Source of the DNA: Streptomyces halobius
GTDB taxonomy: Bacteria; Actinomycetota; Actinomycetes; Streptomycetales; Streptomycetaceae
Reading direction: 5' to 3'
DNA length: 64,000 nucleotides
Assembly (NCBI RefSeq): GCF_023277745.1
Contig: NZ_CP086322.1
Location: 1,612,001 to 1,676,000, forward strand
Made by a program: the position numbers and the translations under genes. The notes beneath the pieces were generated by a model, which saw only the letters and a list, made by a program, of their open reading frames with translations, did not search any database and was not told the origin of the DNA. Every line of letters starts with the position of its first letter. Position 1 is the stretch's first letter. Below, piece by piece: positions 42,819 through 53,385 of the stretch.

Positions 42819-44468
42819 TCACACCGCGCGGTCGGTGATCCGCCCGCCGTCGGCCTCGATCCGCCGTGTGGTGTGCACCGCGTCCAGCATCCGCCGGTCG
42901 TGCGTGACCAGCAGCAGGGTGCCGGTGTACGAGGCGAGCGCGGACTCCAGCTGTTCGATGGCCGGCAGGTCGAGGTGGTTGGTCGGCTCGTCCAGGACGA
43001 GGAGGTTGACCCCGCGGCCCTGGAGGAGCGCCAGCGCGGCGCGGGTGCGCTCCCCCGGCGACAGCGTGCTCGCCGGGCGCAGCACATGAGCCGCCTTCAG
43101 GCCGAATTTCGCCAGCAGGGTGCGGACGTCGGCGGGCGGCATGTCCGGTACGGAGGCCCGGAAGGCGTCCATCAGCGGCTCGTCCCCCAGGAACGCGCCG
43201 CGCGCCTGGTCGATCTCGCCGACCACCACACCGGGGCCGAGCGACGCCTGCCCCGCGTCCAGCGGCAGCCGGCCGAGGAGCGCGGCGAGCAGGGTGGACT
43301 TCCCGGAGCCGTTGGGGCCCGTGATGGTGACCCGGTCCGCCCAGTCGATCTGCAGGTCCACCGGGCCGAGGCGGAAGCCGCCGCGCCGGACCTCGGCGCC
43401 GCGCAGAGTGGCCACCACGGCGCCGGCCCGGGGCGCCGCGGCGATCTCCATCCGCAGCTCCCACTCCTTGCGGGGCTCCGCCACGGCGCTGGCGTCCAGC
43501 CGCTCGATCAGGCGCTGGGTCTGCTTGGCCTTGGCGGCCTGCTTCTCGGTGGCCTCCACCCGGCCCTTGCGGGCGATCTTGTCGTTGTCGGTGGCCTTGC
43601 GGCGGGCGTTCTTGACGCCCTTCTCCATCCAATTGCGCTGGGTGTGCGCCCGGGCCTCCAGGGCGGCCCGGGTGTCGGCGTATTCCTCGTACTGCTCGCG
43701 CGCGTGCAGCCGGGCCCGCTCACGCTCCTCCAGGTACGAGGTGTAGCCGCCGCCATAGGTGTTGACCTGCTGCTGGGCGAGGTCGAGTTCCACGACGCGG
43801 TTGACAGTACGGGTCAGGAACTCGCGGTCGTGGCTGACCAGGACCGTGCCGGAACGCAGCCCGGTGACAAAGGATTCCAGCCGTTGCAGGCCGTCCAGGT
43901 CGAGATCGTTGGTGGGCTCGTCCAGCAGGAAGACGTCGTAGCGGGAGAGCAGCAGCGAGGCAAGCGAGGCGCGGGCGGCCTGTCCACCGGAGAGGGAGGT
44001 CATCGGCTGGTCGAGGCCGATATCGAGGCCGAGCTGGGCGGCGGTCTCCTCGGCGCGCTCGTCGAGGTCCGCGGCGCCCAGCGCGAGCCAGCGCTCCAGG
44101 GCGGTGGCGTAGGCGTCGTCCGCCCCGGGCCGTTCGTCGACCAGCGCCCGGGTGGCGGCGTCCAGGGCGCGCTGGGCTTCGGCCACGCCCGTGCGCCGGG
44201 CGAGGAAGGCGCGTACGGATTCCCCGGGGCGGCGGTCGGGTTCCTGAGGGAGGTGGCCGACGGTGGCGGTGGGCGGGTTGAGCGCGAGCTTGCCCTCCTC
44301 CGGGGTGTCCAGCCCGGCCAGCAGTCGCAGCAGGGTGGACTTGCCCGCGCCGTTGGCGCCGACGAGGCCGATCACATCGCCGGGCGCGACGACGAGATCG
44401 AGACCGGAGAACAGGACACGCTCGCCGTGACCGGCGGCGAGCTCTTTGGCGACAAGGGTTGCAGACAT
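42819..44468 (-). CDS. ABC-F family ATPase
   Basis: A 549-residue ABC-F protein with two nucleotide-binding domains in one chain and no membrane segments. Walker A motifs are GANGAGKST (37-45) and GPNGSGKST (about 383-391). Signatures are LSGGQAARASLASLLL and LSPGERTRAALALL, and the Walker B regions are LLDEPTNDLDLDG and VLDEPTNHLDLP. The middle linker is charged and helical (RNWMEKGVKNARRKATDNDK). Such proteins act on ribosomes, in translation or antibiotic protection; which applies here is not clear. ATG 44468 is the family start, and the ECH gene diverges 56 bases away. Confidence 0.93.
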   Translation of the reverse strand: MSATLVAKELAAGHGERVLFSGLDLVVAPGDVIGLVGANGAGKSTLLRLLAGLDTPEEGKLALNPPTATVGHLPQEPDRRPGESVRAFLARRTGVAEAQRALDAATRALVDERPGADDAYATALERWLALGAADLDERAEETAAQLGLDIGLDQPMTSLSGGQAARASLASLLLSRYDVFLLDEPTNDLDLDGLQRLESFVTGLRSGTVLVSHDREFLTRTVNRVVELDLAQQQVNTYGGGYTSYLEERERARLHAREQYEEYADTRAALEARAHTQRNWMEKGVKNARRKATDNDKIARKGRVEATEKQAAKAKQTQRLIERLDASAVAEPRKEWELRMEIAAAPRAGAVVATLRGAEVRRGGFRLGPVDLQIDWADRVTITGPNGSGKSTLLAALLGRLPLDAGQASLGPGVVVGEIDQARGAFLGDEPLMDAFRASVPDMPPADVRTLLAKFGLKAAHVLRPASTLSPGERTRAALALLQGRGVNLLVLDEPTNHLDLPAIEQLESALASYTGTLLLVTHDRRMLDAVHTTRRIEADGGRITDRAV

Positions 44469-44523
44469 CAGACCGCTGATCGTATCCGGCGGGGCCGGCG
44501 CCGGTCGCTCTAATATCCGAGGC

Positions 44524-45294
44524 ATGGAACCGGCTCTGAACACGCGTATCAGCGACGGCACGGCGACCGTCACGATCATCAATCCCGAGAAGCGGAACGC
44601 GATGACGGTGCGGATGTGGCGGGCCCTGCCGCCCCTGCTGGAGCGGCTGGCGGGCGATGGTGCCGTACGGTCCCTGGTGCTGACCGGCGAGGGCGGGACC
44701 TTCTGCGCCGGTGCGGACATCGGATCGCTGCGGGACGCGGCGGGTGAGTCGCAGGGCCTGGCGGTGGCGGCCGAGGAGGCGCTGGCGGCCTTCCCCGGGC
44801 CGACGCTGGCGGCGATACGCGGCTACTGCGTGGGCGGCGGCGCCCAGTTGGCGGGCGCCTGCGATCTGCGGTTCGCGGAGGAGGGCGCGCTGTTCGGGGT
44901 GACGCCGGCGAAGCTGGGCGTCGTCTATCCGGCGTCCGCGACCCGTCGGCTGGTCCGGCTGATCGGGCCGTCGGCCGCCAAGTACCTGCTGTTCTCCGGG
45001 GAGTTGATCGACTGTGCGCGGGCGCTGCGCACCGGTCTGGTGGACGAGGTGCTGCCCGAGGGCGAACTGGGCAAGCGGGTGGCGGAGTTCACGGCCGTCC
45101 TGGCGAGCCGGTCACTGGTGACGCAGAACGCGGCGAAGGAACTGGCCGACGGGGCGTGGGACGTACCGCTGCGGGAGGCCGAGGAGCGGAGCGCGTACTG
45201 GGCCGCGCAGGCGCGCGAGAGCGGCGACACCGCCGAGGGTGCCGCCGCCTTCCTGGAGCGCCGGGCACCGCGCTTCACCTGGCCTGCGGGCTGA
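44524..45294 (+). CDS. enoyl-CoA hydratase/isomerase family protein
   Basis: A 256-residue crotonase-fold protein. Conserved parts are INPEKRNAMTVRMW (substrate loop), LTGEGGTFCAGADIGSL (oxyanion-hole glycine region), IRGYCVGGGAQLAGACDLRFA and FGVTPAKLGVVYP. The usual catalytic Glu of the GGG-x-E-L motif is not obvious (GGGAQLA), so activity could be isomerase or hydrolase rather than hydratase. ATG 44524 is preceded by CGAGG. It converges on the DJ-1 gene with a 16-base gap. Confidence 0.88.
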   Translation: MEPALNTRISDGTATVTIINPEKRNAMTVRMWRALPPLLERLAGDGAVRSLVLTGEGGTFCAGADIGSLRDAAGESQGLAVAAEEALAAFPGPTLAAIRGYCVGGGAQLAGACDLRFAEEGALFGVTPAKLGVVYPASATRRLVRLIGPSAAKYLLFSGELIDCARALRTGLVDEVLPEGELGKRVAEFTAVLASRSLVTQNAAKELADGAWDVPLREAEERSAYWAAQARESGDTAEGAAAFLERRAPRFTWPAG

Positions 45295-45310
45295 CGGGAA
45301 CGGGAGCGGT

Positions 45311-45952
45311 CTACTCCTCCCCGGCCAGCGGGAAGCGGCCCTCCCGTATCATCGCGGTGATCTCGGCCGGCGCCTTGTCCGGGGAGCCCGCGTCGTACGG
45401 CGGCCGCGGGTCGTACTCGATGCCGAGCTGGATCGCCTGGGCCACCTCGTCCCCGGCGATCCGGCCGGCCAGCGCCAGGCCCATGTCGATGCCGGACGAG
45501 ACGCCGGCCGCCGTCACGTACTTGCCGTCGAAGACCACCCGCTCCCCGGTCGGCTCGGCGCCGAGGCCGGGCAGCTGGTCCAGCGCCGCCCAATGGGAGG
45601 TGGCCCGGCGGCCCTTGAGGAGGCCCGCGGCGCCCAGTATCAGCGAGCCGGTGCACACCGAGGTGGTCCAGGTGGTGCGGGCGTCCACGGCGCGGAGCCA
45701 CTCATGCAGCGGGCCGTCCTCCATGAGCGCGAGCGGGCCGGGACCGCCCGGTACGACGAGGATGTCCGGCGCGGTGACGTCGGACAGCGGGGCGTCGGCG
45801 ACCATCCCGAGCGAGCCGACGTCGTTGCGGTACGTGCCGGTGCGCTCGCCGACGAACACGGTCTCGGCGCCGGGGATGCGGCTGAGGGTGTCGTAGGGGC
45901 CGACGGCGTCCAGGGTGGTGAAGCGGTCGTAGAGGAGGATCGCGATCTGCAA
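45311..45952 (-). CDS. DJ-1/PfpI family protein
   Basis: A 213-residue single-domain DJ-1/PfpI protein with the nucleophile elbow TSVCTGSLILGAAGLL (Cys100) and VTAAGVSSGIDMGL. The start is probably the TTG at 45952, which gives QIAILLYDRFTTLDAVGPYD, the family beginning. It resembles the amidase-like domain of GlxA regulators, and the next gene is a full GlxA-type regulator, so the two may share a ligand or be a paralogous pair. About 100 bases separate them. Confidence 0.85.
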   Translation of the reverse strand: MQIAILLYDRFTTLDAVGPYDTLSRIPGAETVFVGERTGTYRNDVGSLGMVADAPLSDVTAPDILVVPGGPGPLALMEDGPLHEWLRAVDARTTWTTSVCTGSLILGAAGLLKGRRATSHWAALDQLPGLGAEPTGERVVFDGKYVTAAGVSSGIDMGLALAGRIAGDEVAQAIQLGIEYDPRPPYDAGSPDKAPAEITAMIREGRFPLAGEE

Positions 45953-46052
45953 GGTGGGTTCCTGTCGGTAGTCGTGTGACGGTGGTGATGTGCCGGTAGT
46001 CGTGTACCGGTGGTCGTGTGGCGAGAGGGCGGGGAGAGCGGGTCGGCGCGGG

Positions 46053-47015
46053 TCAGCCGCCCGGATGGGCAGGCGGCACCGGCTGGAAGCGGCGGCGGTA
46101 TTCGGCCGGGGCGGCGCCGAGCGCCTTGACGAAAGCGCGGCGCATCGCCTCGGGAGTGCCGCAGCGGCGTGCGACCTGCGCGATGCCGTCGACGGTGTCT
46201 TCCAGACGGCGCCGGGCGGCCTCCAGCCGTACGCGGTCGACATAGCGCCCCGGTGTCATACCGACCTCGTCGCGGAATGCGCGGGCGAAGTGCCGTGGGG
46301 AGAGGCCGGCGCGGACGGCGAGGGCGTCGACGGACAGATCCGCCGCGGGGTTCTCGGAGATCGACTGCTGGACGTCGCGCAGCGGCCGGCGCTCCGCGGT
46401 CTGGGCGGCGAGCTGGGCGCTGAACTGGGTCTGGTTGCCCGGCCGCCGCAGAAAGACGACCAGATGGCGGGCGATGGACAGCGCCAGGTCCCGGCCCAGG
46501 TCCTCCTCGACCAGCGCCAGCGCGAGATCGATGCCCGCCGTGACGCCCGCTGAGGTCGCCAGGTCGCCGTCCCGTACGTATATCGGCTCCGGGTCTACAT
46601 GGACGGCGGGGTAGCGCTCGGCGAACGCGTCGCACAGCATCCAGTGGGTCGTCGCGCGGCGGCCGTCCAACAGCCCGGCCTCGGCCAGCAGCAGCGCACC
46701 GCTGCACACCGAGACCTTCCGGCGCGCGCTGGGGGCGTTCGTCCGCAGCCAGTCGATGAGCCGCGGATCGGGGTCCCTGGTCCCGTTGCCGCCCGGCACC
46801 AGGAGGGTGTGCGGCGCCGCGTCGGCGAGCGCGAGGTCCGGGGCGAGCGTCAGACCGCTGGAGGTGCGGACCGGGCCGCCCTCCAGGCTCGCGGTGCGGA
46901 TCCGATAGGCCCTGGGGAGGCCGTTGTCCGCGCCGGCGAAGACCTCGACCGGTCCGGTCACATCGAGGCTCTGGAGGCCGTCGAAGAGAACGACCAGCAC
47001 ATCGCGCTGTTCCAT
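46053..47015 (-). CDS. GlxA/FtrA-type AraC family regulator
   Basis: A 320-residue regulator. The N-terminal DJ-1-like domain (residues 1-190) has VLFDGLQSLDVTGPVEVFAG, KVSVCSGALLLAEAGLLDG and DLATSAGVTAGIDLAL. The C-terminal AraC/XylS DNA-binding domain has two helix-turn-helix units (LAVRAGLSPRHFARAF and IAQVARRCGTPEAMRRAF). The ATG at 47015 has AGGA 12 bases upstream; ATG 47024 would add MSG. It likely controls the adjacent DJ-1 gene or itself. Confidence 0.92.
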   Translation of the reverse strand: MEQRDVLVVLFDGLQSLDVTGPVEVFAGADNGLPRAYRIRTASLEGGPVRTSSGLTLAPDLALADAAPHTLLVPGGNGTRDPDPRLIDWLRTNAPSARRKVSVCSGALLLAEAGLLDGRRATTHWMLCDAFAERYPAVHVDPEPIYVRDGDLATSAGVTAGIDLALALVEEDLGRDLALSIARHLVVFLRRPGNQTQFSAQLAAQTAERRPLRDVQQSISENPAADLSVDALAVRAGLSPRHFARAFRDEVGMTPGRYVDRVRLEAARRRLEDTVDGIAQVARRCGTPEAMRRAFVKALGAAPAEYRRRFQPVPPAHPGG

Positions 47016-47174
47016 GCCGCTCATCCTGGGCGGGCGCGGTGGTGGCGGCAATGACGAATATCCCACCTTTACCGCCATCCGGCCGACCCGCATCGCGGCC
47101 GTCCGGACACGGCCCGACCGGGGCGTACCGGACCTCACCCCACTCCCATACCAAGCGGTCGGTAACATGCCGGC

Positions 47175-48047
47175 ATGACCTCTTCGAGCACACTGCCCGC
47201 GCTGGCCGGCCGGCACTGTCACAACGTCGTGAACCCCTTCCACTCGACGCACTACTTCGCGCCGGAGTTCGCGGCCGAGCTCGCCACGGTGGGCCTGGAG
47301 AACCGCAGCGCCGGATACTTCGCCGCCCGGAGCGCGGCCATGGGCGCGGTGGGCCCCGGCACCATCACGGCGACCTTCTACAACTTCAACCACGAGCTCA
47401 TCGCGCGCCACGTCCCGCACATCTGGTCCGTGACCACGCCCGAGGCCGTCCTGGAGGCGCGGCTGCGCGCGGCCGACGCCGCCCTGCGCCGGCTGCTCGG
47501 TGACGAGGCCGTGGCGTCCCCGGAGATGGCGGAGGCGGCGGAGCTGGCGCTGCGCGCCACCGAGGGCTGCACCCGACACGCCCGGCCGCTGTTCGCCGCG
47601 CACGCCGATCTGCCGGTGCCCGACGTGCCGCACCTGGCGTACTGGCACGCCACGACGCTGCTGCGGGAACACCGCGGCGACGGCCACCTGCTGGCGCTTT
47701 TGGACGCCGAACTGGACGGTCTGGAGGCGCTGGTCTCCCACCACGCCACCGGGCGCGGTATGAGCTACCACGGCGTCATGACGACCCGTGGCTGGTCGGA
47801 GGAGCAGTGGGCGGCGGCGCAGGACCGGCTGCGCGGCCGCGGCCTCCTGGACGCCGAGGGCGAGTTGACCGAAACCGGCATACAGCTCCGCAAGGATCTG
47901 GAGACCGCCACGGACCGGCTGGACCGGGCTCCGTACGAGCACTTGGGCGCCGAGGGCGTGGCCCGGCTCACCGAGCTGGCGGCCGGGTTCACCACGGCCG
48001 CGATGGACGCCGGGGCCTTCCCGGCGGCGCTGTTCGGCAAGGGCTGA
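47175..48047 (+). CDS. SCO6745 family protein
   Basis: A 290-residue helical protein matching the SCO6745 family. Typical parts are [20 protein letters not shown] at the N-terminus, [20 protein letters not shown] and [10 protein letters not shown], and a middle LWHA-type segment ([20 protein letters not shown]). The C-terminal half has a winged-helix look ([20 protein letters not shown]). The function is unknown. Finding this family together with the hopanoid cluster is the known Streptomyces neighbourhood order. Confidence 0.88.
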   Translation: MTSSSTLPALAGRHCHNVVNPFHSTHYFAPEFAAELATVGLENRSAGYFAARSAAMGAVGPGTITATFYNFNHELIARHVPHIWSVTTPEAVLEARLRAADAALRRLLGDEAVASPEMAEAAELALRATEGCTRHARPLFAAHADLPVPDVPHLAYWHATTLLREHRGDGHLLALLDAELDGLEALVSHHATGRGMSYHGVMTTRGWSEEQWAAAQDRLRGRGLLDAEGELTETGIQLRKDLETATDRLDRAPYEHLGAEGVARLTELAAGFTTAAMDAGAFPAALFGKG

Positions 48048-48174
48048 GCCGTGGGCCGGGGTGTGCGTGCGGCTTCTCACATCCCGGCCCACCGGCCGGG
48101 CGGTGCGACAGCCCGGCCCGCCACCCTGCACAATGCAGGCTCAAGCAAGCGCTGGAAGGCGGGTCAGGATCAAC

Positions 48175-50628
48175 GTGACGGCATCCACTGAGCCCATCGG
48201 GGCCCTCGGGTCCATCGAAGCGAGGATCGCCGGGGAGCTCGGCGTCAAGGAGCGGCAGGTGAAGGCCGCGGTCGAACTGCTCGACGGCGGCTCGACGGTT
48301 CCGTTCATCGCGCGCTACCGCAAGGAAGCGACCGAGATGCTCGACGATACGCAGCTGCGCTCGTTGGAGGAGCGGCTGCGCTATCTACGGGAGCTGGAGG
48401 AGCGGCGGACCGCGATCCTGGAGTCCGTACGTTCCCAGGGCAAGCTGGACGCCGCCCTGGAGGCGCGGATCCGCGGCGCCGAGTCCAAGGCGCGGCTGGA
48501 GGACATCTATCTCCCGTTCAAGCCCAAGCGGCGCACCAAGGCGCAGATCGCGCGGGAGGCCGGCCTGGAGCCGCTGGCCGAGGGGCTGCTGGGCGATCCG
48601 TCGGTGGAGCCGCTCGCGGCCGCCGCGGCCTTTGTCGACGCCGACAAGGGGGTCGCCGATACGGCCGCCGCCCTGGAGGGCGCGCGGGCCATCCTGACCG
48701 AGCGGTTCAGCGAGGACGCGGATCTGATCGGCGAGCTGCGCGAGCGGATGTGGTCGCGGGGGCGGGTCGGGGCGAAGGTGCGGGAGGGCAAGGAGGAGGC
48801 CGGCGCCAAGTTCGCCGACTACTTCGACTTCGCCGAGCCGTTCACCGAGCTGCCCTCGCACCGGGTGCTGGCGATGTTCCGCGGTGAGAAGGAGGAGATC
48901 CTCGATCTCACGCTGGAGCCGGAGGACCCGTCGGCGGCCACCGAGGGGCCCAGCTCCTACGAGCAGTCCATCGCCCGGAAGTTCGGCATCGCCGACCGTG
49001 GGCGGCCCGCCGACACGTGGCTCCTGGACACCGTCCGCTGGGCGTGGCGCACCCGGGTGCAGGTGCACCTCGGGATCGATCTGCGGCTGCGGCTGCGGCA
49101 GGCCGCCGAGGACGAGGCGGTGCGGGTCTTCGCATCGAACCTGCGTGACCTGCTGCTGGCGGCGCCCGCCGGGACGCGCGCGACGATGGGCCTCGACCCC
49201 GGTTTCCGTACGGGGGTGAAGGTCGCGGTCGTGGACGCCACGGGCAAGGTGGCCGCCACGGAAACGATTTATCCGCATGTGCCGCAGCAGAAGTGGGACG
49301 CTTCGCTGGCCACGCTGGCGCGGCTGGCGCGCGAGCACGAGGTGGAGCTGATCGCGATCGGCAACGGCACCGCCTCCCGGGAGACCGACAAGCTGGCGGC
49401 CGATCTGATCGCCGCGCAGCCCGAGCTGAAGCTGACGAAGGTGATGGTGTCCGAGGCGGGCGCCTCCGTGTACTCCGCCTCCGCGTTCGCCTCGCAGGAG
49501 CTGCCCGGCCTGGATGTGTCGCTGCGCGGTGCGGTGTCCATCGCGCGCCGGCTGCAGGACCCGCTGGCCGAGCTGGTCAAGATCGACCCGAAGTCGATCG
49601 GGGTCGGGCAGTACCAGCACGATCTGTCCGAGGTGAAGCTGTCGCGCTCCCTGGACGCGGTGGTCGAGGACTGTGTGAACGGTGTCGGTGTCGACGTCAA
49701 CACCGCGTCCGCGCCCCTGCTTTCCCGCGTATCGGGCATCGGCTCGGGCCTGGCGGAGAACATCGTGGCGCACCGGGACGGCAACGGCCCGTTCCGCTCC
49801 CGCAAGGCCCTCAAGGAGGTGTCGCGGCTCGGCCCGAAGGCGTACGAGCAGTGCGCGGGCTTCCTGCGGATCCGTGGTGGCGACGACCCGCTGGACGCCT
49901 CCAGCGTGCACCCGGAGGCGTACCCGGTGGTGCGTCGGATGGTGAAGTCGGCGGGGGGCGACGTCGGTTCGCTGATCGGCAACGCTTCGGTGCTGCGCAC
50001 CCTGAAGGCCGCCGATTTCGTCGATGACTCCTTCGGTCTGCCGACGGTGAACGACATCCTTCAGGAGCTGGAGAAGCCGGGCCGCGACCCGCGCCCGGAG
50101 TTCAGGACCGCGACCTTCAAGGAGGGCGTGGAGAAGATCGGCGATCTGCAGCCGGGGATGCTCCTGGAGGGTGTGGTGACCAATGTCGCCGCCTTCGGGG
50201 CGTTCGTGGACGTGGGCGTCCATCAGGACGGTCTGGTGCATGTCTCGGCGATGTCGAAGACGTTCGTCAAGGATCCGCGGGACGTGGTGAAGCCGGGCGA
50301 CATCGTGCGGGTCAAGGTGCTCGACGTGGACATTCCGCGGAAGCGGATCTCGCTGACGCTGCGGCTGGACGACGAGCACGGCAAGGGCGCCTCGGCGGGC
50401 GGCGGCGAGCGGCGCGGCGGTGAGCGGCGGGGCGGCAACGGCGGCGGACCGCGCGAGGGCGGCCGTGGTGGCGCGCCCCGGCCGCGGCAGGGCGGCGGCG
50501 GGCCGCGCGGCGCGGACCGGCGCGGCGCGGACCGGCGTGGCGGCCGCGATGCCGGGCCGGTCAACGACGCGATGGCCGACGCTCTGCGGCGGGCCGGGCT
50601 GCTGGGCAAGGAGCGTGGCGGCCGCTGA
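48175..50628 (+). CDS. tex: Tex family RNA-binding transcription accessory protein
   Basis: An 817-residue Tex protein. In order there are a helical N-terminal HTH-like domain ([16 protein letters not shown]), a YqgF/RNase-H-like domain from about 337 ([17 protein letters not shown]), helix-hairpin-helix repeats from about 508 ([30 protein letters not shown]), and an S1 RNA-binding domain at about 660-732 ([20 protein letters not shown]). The C-terminal 80 residues form an Arg/Gly-rich tail, probably RNA-binding. GTG 48175 follows CAGGA; an in-frame ATG at 48133 is possible. Confidence 0.93.
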   Translation: MTASTEPIGALGSIEARIAGELGVKERQVKAAVELLDGGSTVPFIARYRKEATEMLDDTQLRSLEERLRYLRELEERRTAILESVRSQGKLDAALEARIRGAESKARLEDIYLPFKPKRRTKAQIAREAGLEPLAEGLLGDPSVEPLAAAAAFVDADKGVADTAAALEGARAILTERFSEDADLIGELRERMWSRGRVGAKVREGKEEAGAKFADYFDFAEPFTELPSHRVLAMFRGEKEEILDLTLEPEDPSAATEGPSSYEQSIARKFGIADRGRPADTWLLDTVRWAWRTRVQVHLGIDLRLRLRQAAEDEAVRVFASNLRDLLLAAPAGTRATMGLDPGFRTGVKVAVVDATGKVAATETIYPHVPQQKWDASLATLARLAREHEVELIAIGNGTASRETDKLAADLIAAQPELKLTKVMVSEAGASVYSASAFASQELPGLDVSLRGAVSIARRLQDPLAELVKIDPKSIGVGQYQHDLSEVKLSRSLDAVVEDCVNGVGVDVNTASAPLLSRVSGIGSGLAENIVAHRDGNGPFRSRKALKEVSRLGPKAYEQCAGFLRIRGGDDPLDASSVHPEAYPVVRRMVKSAGGDVGSLIGNASVLRTLKAADFVDDSFGLPTVNDILQELEKPGRDPRPEFRTATFKEGVEKIGDLQPGMLLEGVVTNVAAFGAFVDVGVHQDGLVHVSAMSKTFVKDPRDVVKPGDIVRVKVLDVDIPRKRISLTLRLDDEHGKGASAGGGERRGGERRGGNGGGPREGGRGGAPRPRQGGGGPRGADRRGADRRGGRDAGPVNDAMADALRRAGLLGKERGGR

Positions 50629-50692
50629 TGCCGTACCCCGACGGCGGTCGGCGGTAGCGGGAGCATCTCTCGCTGCCGCCGGGGCTGATCGA

Positions 50693-50739
50693 CGCGGCGC
50701 AGGCCGAGCGGGTACCCGACCGGCTCGGCCTGCGCCGCG
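50693..50739. terminator. terminator after tex
   Basis: A perfect 17-bp stem (CGCGGCGCAGGCCGAGC with GCTCGGCCTGCGCCGCG) with a 13-base loop lies 64 bases past the tex stop, before the convergent FUSC gene. A second weaker hairpin precedes it at about 50652-50680. Confidence 0.75.
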
Positions 50740-50872
50740 GGGGACGGGCGGAGCGGGCGGTCGCCCCGTCCGAGGCGCGCGAGATCCTGCGCGGCCGGAA
50801 TGGCGAAGGCGGTCGCGACTGCCCCTGCGCTACGTACGGGCATGCCGGAGATCGCACCGGGCGTTCCCGGTG

Positions 50873-52969
50873 TCAGGTCGCGCCCGCGTACCCCCGGAGG
50901 CGCTCCAGTTCGGCGGCCACGTCGGTGAGCGTGGCGCAGTCGGGTACCGGCCGTAGCTCCGGAGCGGGTGTGCCGGTGGCCCGGCGGCGCGGGTCCTCCA
51001 GGGCGTCGGCCATGGCGGACAGCGCCTGGCACAGCCGTCGCGCGTCGTCGGGGCTCGGGTGTCGGGCACCGTGATCGAGGCGTACGGCGCAGGCGGTCGC
51101 GGCGTCCACGATGCGTTCGGACGCGGTGATGACGGACAGCCAGTCGGTGTCGCGGTCGCGGGCGGTGAGGAGTTCGGCCGCGGCGGTCTCCGCCGCGGTG
51201 CGTGCCTCGCCCAGCGCCCGGTAGGCGGCCCGGCGCAACGCCAGCCGCTCGGTGGGGTCCTGGCCCGGTTCCGACTCCAGGACGTGGCGGAGGAAGCGTG
51301 CGGCGGCGCGGAGGGCCGCGGTCACACGCTGGCCGATGCGGCGGCGCGGGTCCGCGAGCCGTGGCAGATGGCCGACGACGAGCACGATGCCGCAGGCGAT
51401 CGAGGTGTCGACGATCCGCTCGGCGGCGGCCTGCGGATCGCCGCTGACGTGGACGAACGACAGCACCATCAGGGTGATCGCGACGGTCTGCAGCGCGAAG
51501 TGGCGGGTGGCGAACGGCAGTAGCGTGCCGCCCGCCCCAGCGGCCAGCACCGGCCACCACGAGCCGGTCAGCAGCGGCCCGGCCCCGGCGAAGAGCAGCA
51601 CCCCGGCGACGGTGCCGACGAAGCGGTTGACCGTACGGGAGAAGAGCGGGCCCAGGTCGGGCTTGACCAGGAAGGTGGCGGTGGCCGGGAGCCAGTACCA
51701 GTGCTCGGCGCGCAGCAGCAGGGCCACCGCGACGCTCGCGGCGATGCAGACGGCGACCCGTAGGCCGTAGTCCCGTCCGGCGGGGCCGAGAACGCTCCGC
51801 CCGCGCCGCGTCGGCCGGCTGACGACGTCCAGCGCCCGGCGGGCCATGGACACCCAGGCGGGACGGTGGGACGGCGATGACGACGGCGCTCCCGGGCCGG
51901 GTCGCGGCGCCACCGCCCCCGTAGCAGCGCCAGGTGCCGAAGCGGCGCTACGCATCGAAGCCACGCTGGCCGCGGGATAAGGCCGGGACAGCGGCTCGGG
52001 CCGCGCGAAGGCCACCGCGGCATCGAGAAGTGCCTGGTCGAAGGCGCCGCGCGCGGCCGAACTGGCCTCCGGGGCGGACAGCCGTCCCGGAGGGCGTCCG
52101 GTGCGCAGCGCATCGGCGAACCGCCGAGGGCTCTCCGCGACGCGGGGCGGCAGTGGACGGGCCTCCCACAGGAGCGCGACGCTGGCCTCGCACAGCGTCG
52201 TCGCCGCGGCGAACCGCTCGGCGAGCAGGAGCTCCTCCGTACGGGGGCGGCGACGCAGCAGCCGACTGGTCAGACGGTGCAGCCGCAGGGCCTCGTCCGC
52301 CCGGTCCAGCGCGGCGGTCAGCCGTCGTCTGGCGGGCTCGGCACCCGGCCCGCCGACCGCGCCCAGGGCGTCGGCGAGCGCGTCGAAGACCGTGGCGACC
52401 GCCGCCCGCTCGCCACTGAGCGCACCGCCCACAGGACGCGGTGAACGCAGCACAAGGCGCAGCAGAAGCAGCCACAGACATCCGGCGAGGACATAGAGCG
52501 CCTTGGCCCAGGGCGCGCCCGGCAGCGGCATACCCGCACCCAGGATGGTGGCGGCCAGCATCTGCATGCCCGCGGTGGAGCGTACGGGCCCGGCCACGCT
52601 GCCCGCGCCGGAGACGAAGCCGACGGCGAACAGCGCCGGAACGATCCACCAGCCCGCGTCGGCCGCCTGGAGCGAGGCGCCGATCAGCATGCCGAGCGCC
52701 GCGGCGAGGGCGGGCAGGCCGATGTGGACGATCCCGGTGCGACGCGTCCCGAGGCGGTCGTTGACGCCCGCCAGCATCGCACCGAGCCCGGCCAGCACGC
52801 CGGCCGCCGGGTGGCCGGTCGCGATCCCCGCACCGAGCAGCGGCCCGGCGCCCAAGGCACCGCGCGCGACGGCCGCCCACGGGACGGGCAGCCGCTGCCA
52901 GCGGAACGGATGGGCGAGCCACGATGGCAGGCTGCGCTTTGCCTGGACCGACCTACTTGCTCGTCGCAT
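50873..52969 (-). CDS. FUSC family membrane protein
   Basis: About 698 residues with two membrane regions. The first (from residue about 30 to 180) has several hydrophobic segments such as LGAGPLLGAGIATGHPAAGV and LYVLAGCLWLLLLRLVL. A cytoplasmic helical region with many Arg and Ala follows. The second membrane block (about 410-530) has VAVCIAASVAVALLL, WYWLPATATFLVKPD and FATRHFALQTVAITLMVLSF, typical of FUSC (fusaric acid resistance/aromatic efflux-like) proteins. The substrate is unknown. The start is uncertain among ATG 52969, GTG 52948 and ATG 53017. Confidence 0.8.
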   Translation of the reverse strand: MRRASRSVQAKRSLPSWLAHPFRWQRLPVPWAAVARGALGAGPLLGAGIATGHPAAGVLAGLGAMLAGVNDRLGTRRTGIVHIGLPALAAALGMLIGASLQAADAGWWIVPALFAVGFVSGAGSVAGPVRSTAGMQMLAATILGAGMPLPGAPWAKALYVLAGCLWLLLLRLVLRSPRPVGGALSGERAAVATVFDALADALGAVGGPGAEPARRRLTAALDRADEALRLHRLTSRLLRRRPRTEELLLAERFAAATTLCEASVALLWEARPLPPRVAESPRRFADALRTGRPPGRLSAPEASSAARGAFDQALLDAAVAFARPEPLSRPYPAASVASMRSAASAPGAATGAVAPRPGPGAPSSSPSHRPAWVSMARRALDVVSRPTRRGRSVLGPAGRDYGLRVAVCIAASVAVALLLRAEHWYWLPATATFLVKPDLGPLFSRTVNRFVGTVAGVLLFAGAGPLLTGSWWPVLAAGAGGTLLPFATRHFALQTVAITLMVLSFVHVSGDPQAAAERIVDTSIACGIVLVVGHLPRLADPRRRIGQRVTAALRAAARFLRHVLESEPGQDPTERLALRRAAYRALGEARTAAETAAAELLTARDRDTDWLSVITASERIVDAATACAVRLDHGARHPSPDDARRLCQALSAMADALEDPRRRATGTPAPELRPVPDCATLTDVAAELERLRGYAGAT

Positions 52970-53010
52970 TCGGCTTCCCGCCGTTGTGGTTTCGCCTGCG
53001 GCGGGCCGGC

Positions 53011-53363
53011 GCCCCACGTTGTCGGCTGTCCCGCCGTGGGGTGTTTCGCCGTTGCGCCTGCGGCGGGCGTGGGTTGTTCGGGTGCGGTGACGGGCCTCCG
53101 GACTCCGTCCTGCGGCCCGTCACCTCCCGACGGTGGGGGAATAGGGCCGGTGGGGGCTCATGTGATCTGTCAAGCCTAAGTGATCGTGCCGACAGGTCGC
53201 ACCTGACCGCCGACGTCTGCCCCCAACTGGTTTTCTCCCCACTCCCTCGGGAGGTGCTGGTCCGCAGAACGGAGTCCGGAGGTCCGGCGCCGCTGCCGAA
53301 CAGTCCCGCGCAGCGGCAACAGCCCACCGCAGGTGCAAGGCGGGACAGCCGACAACGTGGGGC
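53011..53363. repeat. long imperfect inverted repeat
   Basis: Two related arms of about 130 bases lie in opposite orientation. A 25-base identical core (GCCCCACGTTGTCGGCTGTC plus CCGCC) is at 53011-53035, and its exact reverse complement is at 53339-53363. Further matches include CCTCCGGACTCCGT and CACCTCCCGA, with their complements on the right. The centre (about 53140-53235) is not repeated. No gene is supported here. The arms resemble a family of intergenic repeats I have seen in Streptomyces, but I cannot confirm that here. Confidence 0.7.
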
Positions 53364-53385
53364 TCAGGCAAAGCGCAGCGGACAA

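Noticed and set aside
46999..47174. Possible small gene between the GlxA regulator and the SCO6745 gene
   Set aside because: Frames here are short and lack ribosome binding sites; the gap is best explained as divergent promoter DNA.
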